Source: an uncultured Bacteroidota bacterium (GTDB lineage: Bacteria; Bacteroidota; Bacteroidia; Flavobacteriales; Flavobacteriaceae). From it: a stretch of 64,000 nucleotides of DNA. The DNA is taken from contig CACEKG010000002.1 of NCBI GenBank assembly GCA_902560065.1, positions 1 to 64,000 of the forward strand. The letters run 5' to 3'. Within the stretch, counting starts at the first letter, position 1, and each line of letters begins with the position of its first letter. A program made the translations under genes and the position numbers. Positions 36,153 through 45,361 of this stretch are shown piece after piece. A model generated the notes under the pieces. It was given only the letters and a program-made list of their open reading frames with translations, made no database searches and was not told where the DNA came from.

Positions 36153-36560
36153 ATGAAAAAATATATTTTAACATTTATTTCAACTTTTTTTGCCACTGGG
36201 GTAGTAGGTTCGATACTAGGTGTTCTTTACTATGGTCCAGAACAAGCAAAATTAAGTAAACTTTTCCCCCCTGGGATAGTAAATGAAATCCCAGATCCTG
36301 TTTTTATGCTAATTAGTGGCATTGCATTAATGCTTTTAATGATAATTAGTTTTGATAAAATGGGAGTAAATAATTTGAAAAATGGTGCTGTTACTGGAGC
36401 TTGGTATGGAGCTTTAATTTTTACATTCTTTGGTTTTCAATTTATGGGGTTAGTTAATATTGTTACAGTAGAATTTGTTTTAATTGATATCTCTATTTCT
36501 ACAGTGATTGGAGCTTTTCAAGGTGCTGTAATTGGTTGGTCTCTTCGAAAATTTGGATAA
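36153..36560 (+). CDS. Small four-helix membrane protein
   Basis: A 135-residue integral membrane protein with helices at about residues 5-25, 50-68, 80-100 and 108-128. Gly-rich helix ends (TGAWYGA, GAFQGAVIGW) suggest tight packing. I take ATG 36153 as the start; a TTG at 36081 would add 24 residues with no sign of a protein. TTTAGTTTTAAATCAAAACA upstream recalls the leader of other genes here. Function unknown. The 194 bp to the next gene hold no clear feature beyond a weak hairpin near 36700. Confidence 0.6.
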   Translation: MKKYILTFISTFFATGVVGSILGVLYYGPEQAKLSKLFPPGIVNEIPDPVFMLISGIALMLLMIISFDKMGVNNLKNGAVTGAWYGALIFTFFGFQFMGLVNIVTVEFVLIDISISTVIGAFQGAVIGWSLRKFG

Positions 36561-36754
36561 TTATTTCATATATTAATAACATATAATTTTTATTCTGAAG
36601 AACATTCTTTCTAAATAGATGAAAACAGAAACTAAAAGGTGATTTAAAGATTGACATTATAATAGTTGAGTAATTCTCGAATTCTATGATGCTAAAAATT
36701 AGGGGGTAGGGTTCCCTTTAATTGTATGATATATAAAATTAAAAACCATTAGTA

Positions 36755-38923
36755 TTGATAAAAGTTACAAAACTTCACTTAATTTATATAATATCCTTAT
36801 TGATATTAGGCTGTGACAATGGAATCTCTTTAGTAGATTCTCCAGAAACAATAGAAACAAATAGACATTACATTAGTAATAGATTTCCTTTACAGCCAAG
36901 TAAATTAATAAAACTTCCGATAGGTTCAATTAAACCTGAAGGGTGGCTTCTAGAATATTTTAATAGACAAAAAAAAGGTCTTACTGGTAGTTTGGGAGAA
37001 ATTAGTGCCTGGTTAGATAAAAAGGATAATGCTTGGCTATCTAAAGATGGAAAAGGCAAATGGGGATGGGAAGAAGTACCATACTGGTTAAAAGGCTATG
37101 CTAATATCGGTTATATTACTGAAGATAAAGAAATTATTGATGAAGCTAAAATTTGGATTGAAGCAGCATTAGACAGTCAAAGAGAAAACGGGTTTTTTGG
37201 ACCAAATTTTGCATGGGAAAGCTACATCGCAGATGAAGATAGAACTAATGAATTGGAGACTACAAAAAGAAAAGCAATTGATTTCTGGCCAAACATGATA
37301 ATGTTATATTGTCTTCAATCATATTACGAATACTCTAAAGATGATAGAGTTATTGAGTTGATGACAAAATATTTCAAATTTCAATTTGATATTGAAGAAA
37401 AAGATTTATTATCAAATGATCACTACTGGGCTCGTATTAGAGGAGGAGATAACCTTCATAGTGTCATTTGGCTTTACAATCGTACTGGTGATAAATGGTT
37501 ACTATCTTTGGCTGAAAAAATATACAGGAAAACAGCGCCTTGGGCTAGTAGAGGTCATAAACTTGAGGAAATTAAAAATTGGAAGGGAATAAGAGAAGGG
37601 TTTGATTGGCCAATATGGTTTTCGGATTTGATTGATTGGCATAATGTCAATATTGCACAAGGTTTTAGAACGCCCGCTCAGTATTATTTATTAAACGGGG
37701 ATAAAAAATATTTAAATGCTACTTACGATAATTTCAATATTGTTAGAGATCATTTTGGACAAGTTCCCGGAGGAATGTATGGTTCAGATGAAAACTGTAG
37801 ACCTGGTTATGATGATCCTAGGCAAGCAATTGAGCTTTGTGGTATAGTTGAACACATGAATTCTGATGAACATCTACTTAGAATAACTGGTGATACTTTT
37901 TGGGCTGATCATATAGAAAATATTGCATTTAATTCATTCCCTGCAACTGTTTCTCCAGACTTTAAAGCAGTTAGATATTTAACAAGTCCAAATATGGTAG
38001 TAAGTGATTCTGAAAGTCATTCTCCAGGCATTCAACAAACGGGACCATTTTTAAACTTTAATCCATTTAGTTCAAGATGCTGTCAACACAATCATACTCA
38101 GGGATGGCCATATTTTACTGAAAATTTATGGATGGCTACTCCAGATAATGGTATAGCTGCAGTCATTTATTCACCTTCAAAAGTTAATGCTAAGGTTGGA
38201 GATAACACAAATGTTTCAATCACAAACAAAACAAATTATCCATTTAGCGATAATTTAATTTTTGAAATAAAAACAGATAAATCTGATAATTTTCCAATTT
38301 ATTTCAGAATACCCTCCTGGTCAAAAAAGTCAACAATAATAATAAATGGGAAAAGAATTAATACTCCAATTAAAGCAAGTAAATTTTTAAAGATAAATCG
38401 AAAATGGTCTAATGGTGATATTGTTAAAATTGTTTTTCCAAAAAATATTTCTGTAAAAAGATGGGTAAAAAATCACAATAGTGCGAGTGTAAATTATGGT
38501 CCTTTGACTTTTTCATTAAATATTAAAGAAAAATATGTTGAAAAACCAAGTGAAAAAAATGCTATACGTGATTCAAGGTGGCAAAAAAATGTTGACAAGA
38601 AAATGTGGCCTACCTATGAAATATATCCAGGGTCTAATTGGAACTATGGATTAATTTTAGACAAAAATTCAAATTATTCGTTTGAAGTGATAAAAAGAGA
38701 TTGGCCAAAAAATAATTTTCCTTTTACAAATAAATCCACCCCAATTCTAATTAGAGCTAAAGCAAGAAAAATTCCAGAATGGAAGATTGATAAAACAACT
38801 GGTTTGGTTGGAGAATTAATGGATAGTCCAGTCGAATCAAATGAGATAGATGAGATGATTGAACTGGTTCCTATGGGTGGTTCTAGATTAAGAATATCAT
38901 CATTTCCAGTAATTAAAAACTAG
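36755..38923 (+). CDS. GH127-like beta-L-arabinofuranosidase (DUF1680 family) lipoprotein
   Basis: A 722-residue glycoside hydrolase. Residues 1-20 are a lipoprotein signal (LLILGCDNG). The catalytic alpha/alpha barrel begins at about residue 45 (LPIGSIKPEGWLLEYFNRQK). The zinc-thiolate site of GH127 enzymes is visible: ExC in AIELCGIVEHMNS and the CC pair in SSRCCQHNHTQGW, in which the first cysteine is the nucleophile in the characterised member HypBA1. A beta-sandwich follows. The start codon appears to be TTG. Related families (GH146) have other specificities, so the sugar is not certain. Confidence 0.82.
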   Translation: MIKVTKLHLIYIISLLILGCDNGISLVDSPETIETNRHYISNRFPLQPSKLIKLPIGSIKPEGWLLEYFNRQKKGLTGSLGEISAWLDKKDNAWLSKDGKGKWGWEEVPYWLKGYANIGYITEDKEIIDEAKIWIEAALDSQRENGFFGPNFAWESYIADEDRTNELETTKRKAIDFWPNMIMLYCLQSYYEYSKDDRVIELMTKYFKFQFDIEEKDLLSNDHYWARIRGGDNLHSVIWLYNRTGDKWLLSLAEKIYRKTAPWASRGHKLEEIKNWKGIREGFDWPIWFSDLIDWHNVNIAQGFRTPAQYYLLNGDKKYLNATYDNFNIVRDHFGQVPGGMYGSDENCRPGYDDPRQAIELCGIVEHMNSDEHLLRITGDTFWADHIENIAFNSFPATVSPDFKAVRYLTSPNMVVSDSESHSPGIQQTGPFLNFNPFSSRCCQHNHTQGWPYFTENLWMATPDNGIAAVIYSPSKVNAKVGDNTNVSITNKTNYPFSDNLIFEIKTDKSDNFPIYFRIPSWSKKSTIIINGKRINTPIKASKFLKINRKWSNGDIVKIVFPKNISVKRWVKNHNSASVNYGPLTFSLNIKEKYVEKPSEKNAIRDSRWQKNVDKKMWPTYEIYPGSNWNYGLILDKNSNYSFEVIKRDWPKNNFPFTNKSTPILIRAKARKIPEWKIDKTTGLVGELMDSPVESNEIDEMIELVPMGGSRLRISSFPVIKN

Positions 38924-38985
38924 ACTTTCAAAATTGTCAAATATATAAAACTGAAATATTTATATTTGATTAACTAATATTGACT

Positions 38986-39019
38986 TTGTATCAATTGTTA
39001 CTATAAATATATATATTTG
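38986..39019 (+). promoter_or_regulatory. Promoter of the LVIVD-repeat gene
   Basis: TTG at 38986-38988, spacer 23 nt, TATATTTG at 39012-39019, six bases before ATG 39026. The -7 box is an exact consensus match; the very short leader is unusual. Confidence 0.5.
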
Positions 39020-39025
39020 TGACCT

Positions 39026-41062
39026 ATGAAAAACAAACTAATAATTTTACTATCGTTATCTTTTATTACAATTGGATTTTCTCAGGATAGAACCATTATT
39101 TCTGATTTAGAAAACCTAACTCTTGATGTTGGTCAAGTTTTTAAGCCAAACTCTAAAGTGATTAATTTTGATGGAAGTCAGGGTGATTGTGAAAGATTAA
39201 TCTATTATAACAAAAAAGGTGTTTTTAGTTCAGCTAAATCAATAATATTTGACAGGTCTAAAGGAACTCTAAAAGCAAATGACCCAGGAACTCATGAAAT
39301 AGTTGCTGTATGCATTAACTCAGGAGGTAAAAGATTGACAAAAACATTTTATGTAAATGTCAATTACCCAAAAGTTAAAGAAGTAAAACTTTCTCTTAGT
39401 GATGACAATATATTTGTTGGAAATTATATTCCGCTTGTTTATGAAATAACCGATGAACTTAATACTAAAAGAATAATTGATTATTGGAGTTATGATGTAG
39501 CTTCAAAATACTTTTCTGAAGTTGAGGTTTCTTTAACTTCAAGTAATGATAAAATTCAAATTGATAAATCAAATAATATTTTAGCTCTTGAAGAAGGTAG
39601 TTCTTCGGTAGTTGCAACATTTGATGGAATTTCAGGTATGATAGATTTAAAAATTAAAAAAAATCCAGTTGCAAAGTTAATTTTAAAGTCTGATGCAGAT
39701 AAATCGAGATCTGGAGACGTGATAAATTTTGATGCAATTGCATATAATAAAAAAGGTGAAGAAATTGATGACATAAATGTAGATTTTTCATTTACAGGGA
39801 AGTCATTTGATAAAAGTAATTCTGCTTCAGGATTAATTTTAGAAGATGGAAGATTTGTAGGTGATGTTCCTGGGAAATATATTATTTCTGCAAAAGTTGG
39901 AAATGTAACAACTTCAAAAATCGTTAACATTTTCCCTAGAAACGTAAAACGAGAAATTAAAAAAGTTGGAACAGGTCTTGTCAACGACAAACATACATCT
40001 GATTTCTGGGTTTTTGAAGGAGATGATGGACGCGATTATGCAGTTACAGGAACATGGGGTGCTGATGGAAAAGCCTATTTTTGGGATGTTACAAATCCAG
40101 GAAATTTAAAAAAGATTGATAGTGTTCAAGTTGATGCAAGAACTGTAAATGACGTTAAAGTTTCTCAAAATGGAAAAATTTGTGTTATAAGTCGTGAAGG
40201 GGCTTCTAATCGAAAAAATGGTATGATATTAATTGATGTAACTAACCCTAGAGATGTAAAAATTATTTCAGAATATACTAAAAATCTGACGGGAGGAGTA
40301 CATAATGTATTCATTGACAACAATCATGTATATGCATTAAGTAACGGTGAAAGATATTATATAATTAATATTGATGACCCCTATAATCCAAAAGAAGTTG
40401 GAATGTTTGAAGTAGGTAAAGAAGGTCAATCTATTCATGATGTATGGATTGAGGATGGTATAGCATATTCCTCTAATTGGAGAGATGGTGTATATCTAGT
40501 TGATGTGGGAAATGGAATAGTAGGAGGCTCTCCTTCTAACCCGGTTGCTTTTGGAAATTATTCCTATGCTACTGGAGCTCACCATGCAACATTTCCATAT
40601 AAAAGTAGTTCAACTGGAAAGTTTTATACTGTGTTAGGAGATGAAATTTTTCCAAATGGCGTTAATCCCAATGGAACAAATGAAACTGCTGGATTTCTTC
40701 ATTTTGTAGATTTTACAGATTTAAATAATCCAGTTGAAGTTGCAAGGTATGAACTTCCAACCCATGGATCTCACAATTATTGGATTGAAGATGACATCTT
40801 ATATGTTGCAATGTATACTGGTGGTATACGAATTGTGGATATAAGTGGTGACTTATTAGGAGATCTTTATAAACAAGGTCGAGAAATAGGCTACTTGCTA
40901 ACAGGCAGTCCAGATGGTTATATTCCTAATGATACAATGGTTTGGGGAACTCAACTTTATAAAGGACATGTTTTTTATTCTGATTTTAATACAGGACTGG
41001 GAGCAGCTAAAGTTTCACAAGAAAAGCCTGATAATAGTAAAACAAATCAATATCTAGATTAA
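39026..41062 (+). CDS. Secreted LVIVD-repeat beta-propeller with Ig-like domains
   Basis: A 678-residue secreted protein. The signal is MKNKLIILLSLSFITIGFSQ. Residues about 22-300 hold two to three Ig-like (BIG2-type) domains, with phrases such as GDVINFDAIAYNKKGEEI. Residues about 310-670 form a beta-propeller of LVIVD-type repeats: YFWDVTNPGNLKKID, MILIDVTNPRDVKIIS, YYIINIDDPYNPKEVG and IRIVDISGD. It is probably a surface or periplasmic binding protein. A YncE-like propeller gene follows 56 bp later; the pair may act together. No type IX C-terminal signal is obvious. Confidence 0.75.
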   Translation: MKNKLIILLSLSFITIGFSQDRTIISDLENLTLDVGQVFKPNSKVINFDGSQGDCERLIYYNKKGVFSSAKSIIFDRSKGTLKANDPGTHEIVAVCINSGGKRLTKTFYVNVNYPKVKEVKLSLSDDNIFVGNYIPLVYEITDELNTKRIIDYWSYDVASKYFSEVEVSLTSSNDKIQIDKSNNILALEEGSSSVVATFDGISGMIDLKIKKNPVAKLILKSDADKSRSGDVINFDAIAYNKKGEEIDDINVDFSFTGKSFDKSNSASGLILEDGRFVGDVPGKYIISAKVGNVTTSKIVNIFPRNVKREIKKVGTGLVNDKHTSDFWVFEGDDGRDYAVTGTWGADGKAYFWDVTNPGNLKKIDSVQVDARTVNDVKVSQNGKICVISREGASNRKNGMILIDVTNPRDVKIISEYTKNLTGGVHNVFIDNNHVYALSNGERYYIINIDDPYNPKEVGMFEVGKEGQSIHDVWIEDGIAYSSNWRDGVYLVDVGNGIVGGSPSNPVAFGNYSYATGAHHATFPYKSSSTGKFYTVLGDEIFPNGVNPNGTNETAGFLHFVDFTDLNNPVEVARYELPTHGSHNYWIEDDILYVAMYTGGIRIVDISGDLLGDLYKQGREIGYLLTGSPDGYIPNDTMVWGTQLYKGHVFYSDFNTGLGAAKVSQEKPDNSKTNQYLD

Positions 41063-41118
41063 CTATTAACGATTTTTAAACTTTGAAATCTAATCCATTT
41101 TTAATTATCTTTTAAGTT

Positions 41119-42270
41119 ATGTTAGCCTTTTCTAAAATCTCATATCCATATAAATTTCTACTAATTTTTTTAGTATCTAACATTATTAACTCACAAAACT
41201 ATTATTTATATGTTGCTTCCGAATCAGACGATACAGTTTCTCTTTTGAAATTTGACGGAAAATACATTGAGGAAAAAGAAAGAATTAGTGTTGGTATATA
41301 TCCTACAGAAATTGAGGGCCCTCATGGTATTACAATTGATCCAAATGGAAAATATTGGTACCTTACTCTAGCCCATGGAAATCCTTATGGAAAACTGCTA
41401 AAATATTCAACCCAAACAAATGAAGTAATAGATGAAACAACTCTTGGTCTATTTCCCGCTTCAATGCAAATTTCAAAAGTTACTGGTTTTTTATACTGTG
41501 TAAACTTTAACTTACATGGGAACATGAAACCATCTACTGTTTCAGTAGTAGATGCTGAAACTATGACCGAAATTACTCAAATTAAAACTGGGAGTATGCC
41601 TCATGGCTCAAGGGTTTCTAATGATGGGTTAAAACAATATTCTGTTGCAATGATGTCAGGAGAATTATTTGAAATAGATGCATTATCACTTAATGTTTCA
41701 AGAAAACTTAGTCTTGATAATCATTCAAAAATGGATCATTCAAAAATGGATCATTCAAAAATGGATCATTCAAAAATGGATCATTCAAAAATGGATCATG
41801 ATAAAATTAATATCAGTAAAATGGTCCACTCAGAAATTAAACCAACTTGGGTCATTCCTCACCCTAAAGAAAATTTTCTTTATATCGCTGGAAATGGTTC
41901 AGATGAAATTATTGAAGTAGATATTGATAAATGGAAAATTTCTAAAAGAATCAAAGCAGAAAAAGGTCCTTATAATGTGGAAATTTCACCTGATGGAAAA
42001 TATATGCTTGCGACATTAAAAAGTAGTGGGTACACAGCAATTTGGAACTTAAAAAATGGTTCTTTGATAAATAAAATAAAGAATTCAACTTCGGTTCCAC
42101 ATGGAATAGCGATTTCCGCTGACAGTAAATTTGCTTTTGTTTCTGTAGAGGGAATAGGAGGTGAACCTGGAATTGTTGATGTTATTGACCTTAATAAAAA
42201 AACTTTAGTTGATAACGTTAAAATTGGCAAACAAGCAGGAGGTATTGCTTTTTGGAAAAAAGAACCTTAA
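41119..42270 (+). CDS. YncE-like beta-propeller with a His/Met repeat
   Basis: A 383-residue secreted propeller. Blades of the YVTN/YncE type recur, for example YLYVASESDDTVSLLKF, EGPHGITIDPNGKYWYLTLA and GPYNVEISPDGKYMLAT. Residues 202-226 are five perfect copies of HSKMD, an insert between blades. HSKMDHSKMDH-like sequences occur in copper-resistance proteins such as CopB/PcoB, so metal binding here is plausible but not shown. The signal peptide is at residues 10-28. It is followed 4 bp later by a small secreted protein gene. Confidence 0.8.
   Translation: MLAFSKISYPYKFLLIFLVSNIINSQNYYLYVASESDDTVSLLKFDGKYIEEKERISVGIYPTEIEGPHGITIDPNGKYWYLTLAHGNPYGKLLKYSTQTNEVIDETTLGLFPASMQISKVTGFLYCVNFNLHGNMKPSTVSVVDAETMTEITQIKTGSMPHGSRVSNDGLKQYSVAMMSGELFEIDALSLNVSRKLSLDNHSKMDHSKMDHSKMDHSKMDHSKMDHDKINISKMVHSEIKPTWVIPHPKENFLYIAGNGSDEIIEVDIDKWKISKRIKAEKGPYNVEISPDGKYMLATLKSSGYTAIWNLKNGSLINKIKNSTSVPHGIAISADSKFAFVSVEGIGGEPGIVDVIDLNKKTLVDNVKIGKQAGGIAFWKKEP
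41722..41796 (+). repeat. Five perfect 15-bp tandem repeats encoding HSKMD
   Basis: CATTCAAAAATGGAT is repeated five times without a change, followed by a partial CATGATAAAAT unit. The repeats are in frame. Perfect copies suggest recent slippage, so length polymorphism is likely. Confidence 0.95.
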
Positions 42271-42274
42271 TCAT

Positions 42275-42739
42275 ATGAAAAAACTTTTAACATTAATCAT
42301 TATAATTCCTTGTATTTCGATAGCTCAGTGGAACTATGGCAACACTTCAAAAGGAAAAGGAGTTTATGCAAATGGGAAAATTGAATTTAGAGAATTTGAA
42401 GATTTTGAATTTAAATTAGTAAAATATAAGGATGTTGATATAGATTTTTCAATTAGCAGTGAATATTTCAAAGAAAGTTCAGGATACTACTATGTGGTAT
42501 TAAGAGTCTTAGACAAAAATTTTAGAGTATTAGAGTTTGAAACTGTGGACGGTAATTATAAAATTTTAGAATTAAAAGATATAGCCAAAAATGACAAATA
42601 CAAAGTTGAGGATTTTTTAAAAATTTTTAGAAAAGATATTAGTTGTATTGTTACAATAAAAAATAATAATAAAATAATTCAAGGATTTAGTTCTTTAGAG
42701 GGAGGTCTTCAAGCAATAAATTATGTGTTAATGAAATAA
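42275..42739 (+). CDS. Small secreted protein, unknown
   Basis: A 154-residue protein starting MKKLLTLIIIIPCISIAQW, a signal peptide. The ATG at 42275 is 4 bp after the propeller gene; an earlier in-frame ATG at 42209 overlaps it. The mature part is beta-rich with many Lys, Asp and Phe residues. I do not recognise it. Context suggests cotranscription with the propeller. Confidence 0.6.
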   Translation: MKKLLTLIIIIPCISIAQWNYGNTSKGKGVYANGKIEFREFEDFEFKLVKYKDVDIDFSISSEYFKESSGYYYVVLRVLDKNFRVLEFETVDGNYKILELKDIAKNDKYKVEDFLKIFRKDISCIVTIKNNNKIIQGFSSLEGGLQAINYVLMK

Positions 42740-42747
42740 AAACACAT

Positions 42748-42849
42748 ATGAAGAAAATAATTATTATAATAGTTGTATTTTTTCTGTTATACCTTTGGGC
42801 TGAATTAGGTGTTGGTATTTTCTTCCAAGATTCCTGGGGAGGAGACTAA
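42748..42849 (+). CDS. 33-residue single-helix membrane protein
   Basis: A very small open frame starting at ATG 42748: MKKIIIIIVVFFLLYLWAEL and then GVGIFFQDSWGGD. It has one membrane helix and a short acidic tail. It starts 8 bp after the previous gene and 17 bp before the next, which is the spacing of a real operon member. Function unknown. Confidence 0.5.
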   Translation: MKKIIIIIVVFFLLYLWAELGVGIFFQDSWGGD

Positions 42850-42866
42850 AATTAGTATCCATTTTT

Positions 42867-43829
42867 ATGAATATTAAATTTTTTATTGGTCCTATGTCAA
42901 AAAATGTTGTTGATTCAATTATAGAGTTTCAAAAATCAACAAATCATAAAATAGGATTAATACCCAGTCGAAGACAAATAGAATTTAATGGTGGTTATTG
43001 TAACAATTGGACAACTGAACAATTTTCAATTTATGCTAAAGATATTAAACTAAAAAGAGATCATTCCGGCCCAGGACAAGGTTATATTGATGATGATGGA
43101 TATGAATCACTAAAATTTGACAGTAAATACATGGATATAATTCACATAGATCCATGGAAAAAATATCCCTCTTACAATAATGGTCTGAAATGGACTATAG
43201 AAATGATTAAATTTTGTGTTAATATTAATCCTAAAATTGAATTTGAAGTTGGAACAGAACAAAGTATCAGACCCTTTAACACATCTGAACTAGATAAACT
43301 TGTTCTAGATTTAAAACATAATTTAAACAATTTAGAATTTAAACAAATTAAGTATTTAGTAATCCAATCTGGAACTTCGCTTTCTTCAACATTTAATACT
43401 GGAATATATGACCAAGAAAAATTAGTTTCTATGATAAAAGTTGCAAAAAAACATAATTTAAAATCTAAGGAACACAATGGAGATTATATTCCTGAAAAAT
43501 TAATCAGGGAAAAGATGAAATTAGGATTAGACTCAATAAACATTGCTCCAGAATTTGGTCTTATTGAAACTCAAACTTATTTGGATGAAATTAAAAGTTC
43601 CAAAATTCTAAATCGATTATGGGAAATATGTTATAACTCTAACCGCTGGAAAAAATGGGTTAATAAAAATTTCGACCCTTTGTATGAGAAAGTCCAATTG
43701 ATTAAAATCTGCGGACATTATGTTTTATCAAGTAAAGAATTTCAAAATGAAGTAAAATCTCATTTTCCAAATATTGACGGTATAATAAAATCAAGAATTA
43801 AAAGTAAATTAAACTCTCTATGTAATTAG
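42867..43829 (+). CDS. TIM-barrel protein related to GatZ/KbaZ
   Basis: A 320-residue protein whose start (GPMSKNVVDSIIEF, IGLIPSRRQIEFNGGYCNNW and DHSGPGQG) resembles the non-catalytic subunit of class II tagatose-bisphosphate aldolase (GatZ/KbaZ), where a similar order of GLI-S-QV, GGYTGW and DHLGP motifs is found. A GT-like segment VEVGTEQSIRPF and an EHNGDY loop follow. It probably binds a phosphorylated sugar. The neighbours are tiny membrane proteins, so no pathway can be inferred. It could be a distinct aldolase of cell-surface sugar metabolism. Confidence 0.65.
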   Translation: MNIKFFIGPMSKNVVDSIIEFQKSTNHKIGLIPSRRQIEFNGGYCNNWTTEQFSIYAKDIKLKRDHSGPGQGYIDDDGYESLKFDSKYMDIIHIDPWKKYPSYNNGLKWTIEMIKFCVNINPKIEFEVGTEQSIRPFNTSELDKLVLDLKHNLNNLEFKQIKYLVIQSGTSLSSTFNTGIYDQEKLVSMIKVAKKHNLKSKEHNGDYIPEKLIREKMKLGLDSINIAPEFGLIETQTYLDEIKSSKILNRLWEICYNSNRWKKWVNKNFDPLYEKVQLIKICGHYVLSSKEFQNEVKSHFPNIDGIIKSRIKSKLNSLCN

Positions 43830-43834
43830 GTAAT

Positions 43835-43999
43835 ATGAATTTTATATACAAATACAGATTTTTTTTCTTAATAATTACTGGAACTATTCTACTTTATTTT
43901 GATTATGGTAATCTTTCTGCAGTTTTTTTTGTTTTAGGAGTAGTTTCAATTTGGAGATATTATATTGACAATAATGAAAAGTGGAAAAAAAAAGAATAA
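43835..43999 (+). CDS. 54-residue two-helix membrane protein
   Basis: An open frame from ATG 43835: MNFIYKYRFFFLIITGTILL and onwards, ending NEKWKKKE-stop at 43999. Two hydrophobic segments (about residues 8-22 and 28-40) are followed by a charged tail. It starts 5 bp after the GatZ-like gene. Function unknown. Confidence 0.5.
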   Translation: MNFIYKYRFFFLIITGTILLYFDYGNLSAVFFVLGVVSIWRYYIDNNEKWKKKE

Positions 44000-44028
44000 A
44001 ACTTTAATAATTAACTAAATTTATATTT

Positions 44029-44469
44029 ATGAAAAAAGTATTTTCTATTCCATTATTAATTATCGGTTATACAATGATAGTTCTGGGTGTTAGATGGATG
44101 ATTGTTGATGAGCCATGGATGCTTGATCAAGTTGCAAATGAAGAAAGGTTAAATATGACTTTTGATCAATTATTTAGTTATGAAATAAATAATACTCTTC
44201 CTGATTATCTTAAACAGATATATCGTTTTTTTGGGTTATGGGTAACTATTATTGGTCTTTTTATTACTTCACTTTCAAGGGAGAATATTTCAAAAGATTC
44301 TATAATTAGAATTATAATTCTTATATGTGTTGGTATAATGTGTTACTCAGGATTAATTCTTGTTCATGTGTGGATACCTAGTTCTCCTTTTTTATATTTA
44401 GCTTACGGAATGATATTATTACATCTTGTTTCAGTTTATGGGCATATAAATTTCAATAAAAAAACTTAA
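44029..44469 (+). CDS. Four-helix membrane protein, unknown
   Basis: A 146-residue integral membrane protein with helices at about residues 5-25, 68-86, 93-112 and 118-138. The loop between the first two is periplasmic-like and acidic (VDEPWMLDQVANEERLNMT). Similar small proteins occur in Bacteroidetes, with no known role. It converges on the SDR gene. Confidence 0.6.
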   Translation: MKKVFSIPLLIIGYTMIVLGVRWMIVDEPWMLDQVANEERLNMTFDQLFSYEINNTLPDYLKQIYRFFGLWVTIIGLFITSLSRENISKDSIIRIIILICVGIMCYSGLILVHVWIPSSPFLYLAYGMILLHLVSVYGHINFNKKT

Positions 44470-44486
44470 TTATATTTTTAACAATC

Positions 44487-45089
44487 TTAACTGTAAATCC
44501 TAAAAACCTGTCCATTTTGTTCCCCATTAATAACTTTTTCATAAAGCTCAGCTAAATTTTGCATTTTAACAATTTCGTATCCGGGAAAATAATCTTTGTA
44601 CTTTACTGCAGAATCTTCCACTAAACCAGGAGAAACAACATTTACTCTTATATTATTTTCCATCTCCAAGGAAGCTGCTTTTACAAAACTGTGAATCCCT
44701 CCATTTACAAGAGCAGCACTAGTAGTCATTTTAACAGGATTATCTGCTAAAATTCCAGTAGTAAGTGTTATTGATCCTCCATGATTCATATAATTACGTC
44801 CAATCTTTACAAGATTAACCTGACCCATTAGTTTATTTTTAATACCCTTATAATAATCTTCTTCAGTTAAATCTTTAAATGGGGCCCAAACAGCTTCTCC
44901 TGCTATAGAAATTACAGCATCAAAATCATTATTGTTTTCAAATAAATTTTTAATTGAATCACTATCTGATAAATCAATTTTTAAATCTCCACTATTTCTT
45001 CCAGCTGTTATAATTTTATTTTTAGTTGAAAGAAAAGTAGAAACTTTTTTGCCAATAGTTCCATTTCCTCCAATAATTAAAATCTTCAT
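44487..45089 (-). CDS. Short SDR-family protein with altered active site
   Basis: A 200-residue Rossmann-fold protein. The cofactor loop is IIGGNGTIGKKVSTFL, and TAGRNSGDLKIDLSD fits NADP(H) binding. The usual YxxxK of SDR enzymes is replaced by SAALVNGGIHSFVKAASLEM, so the tyrosine is missing while a downstream lysine remains. Such short SDRs with NGG/NGA in this place are common in bacteria, and the activity is unclear. It stands alone on the minus strand. Confidence 0.82.
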   Translation of the reverse strand: MKILIIGGNGTIGKKVSTFLSTKNKIITAGRNSGDLKIDLSDSDSIKNLFENNNDFDAVISIAGEAVWAPFKDLTEEDYYKGIKNKLMGQVNLVKIGRNYMNHGGSITLTTGILADNPVKMTTSAALVNGGIHSFVKAASLEMENNIRVNVVSPGLVEDSAVKYKDYFPGYEIVKMQNLAELYEKVINGEQNGQVFRIYS

Positions 45090-45187
45090 AATTTTTTTTT
45101 ATAAAAGTAGAGTTATAAATTTATAACTTTTAAAAGTATTAAATCTCAAATTCAAAAAACAAACTTTTAATTTTAATTTAATCAATT

Positions 45188-45361
45188 ATGTTAAAAAAAT
45201 CAGATTATATTCTTTTAGGTGCAGCTTTTTTTAGTTTCTGTCTTTCAGTTTGGTTATGGTTTTCAGGACAGAAAGAAGAAGGATTATATGTCGGTATATG
45301 GGTTCCATCTATTTTAGCTGCTGGGGGCTATATAAAGCAAATAATTAACAATCAGAAATAA
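45188..45361 (+). CDS. 57-residue two-helix membrane protein
   Basis: ATG 45188 starts MLKKSDYILLGAAFFSFCLS; two membrane helices (about residues 8-26 and 36-52) follow. The stop TAA shares its last base with the next ATG (TAATG), a sign of coupling. Function unknown. Confidence 0.5.
   Translation: MLKKSDYILLGAAFFSFCLSVWLWFSGQKEEGLYVGIWVPSILAAGGYIKQIINNQK

Noticed and set aside
34127..36560. Lipoprotein array as part of the mobile element
   Set aside because: It lies outside the right att core, and the first gene end is 3 bp from the displaced Smr stop, which is natural for a host convergent pair.
36660..36740. Hairpin with AGGGTTCCCT as a terminator
   Set aside because: The stem is short and bulged, and only a weak T run follows; not strong enough to list.
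41678..41920. Open frame with repeated IIQKW units on the plus strand
   Set aside because: It is the 15-bp HSKMD repeat read in another frame of the propeller gene.
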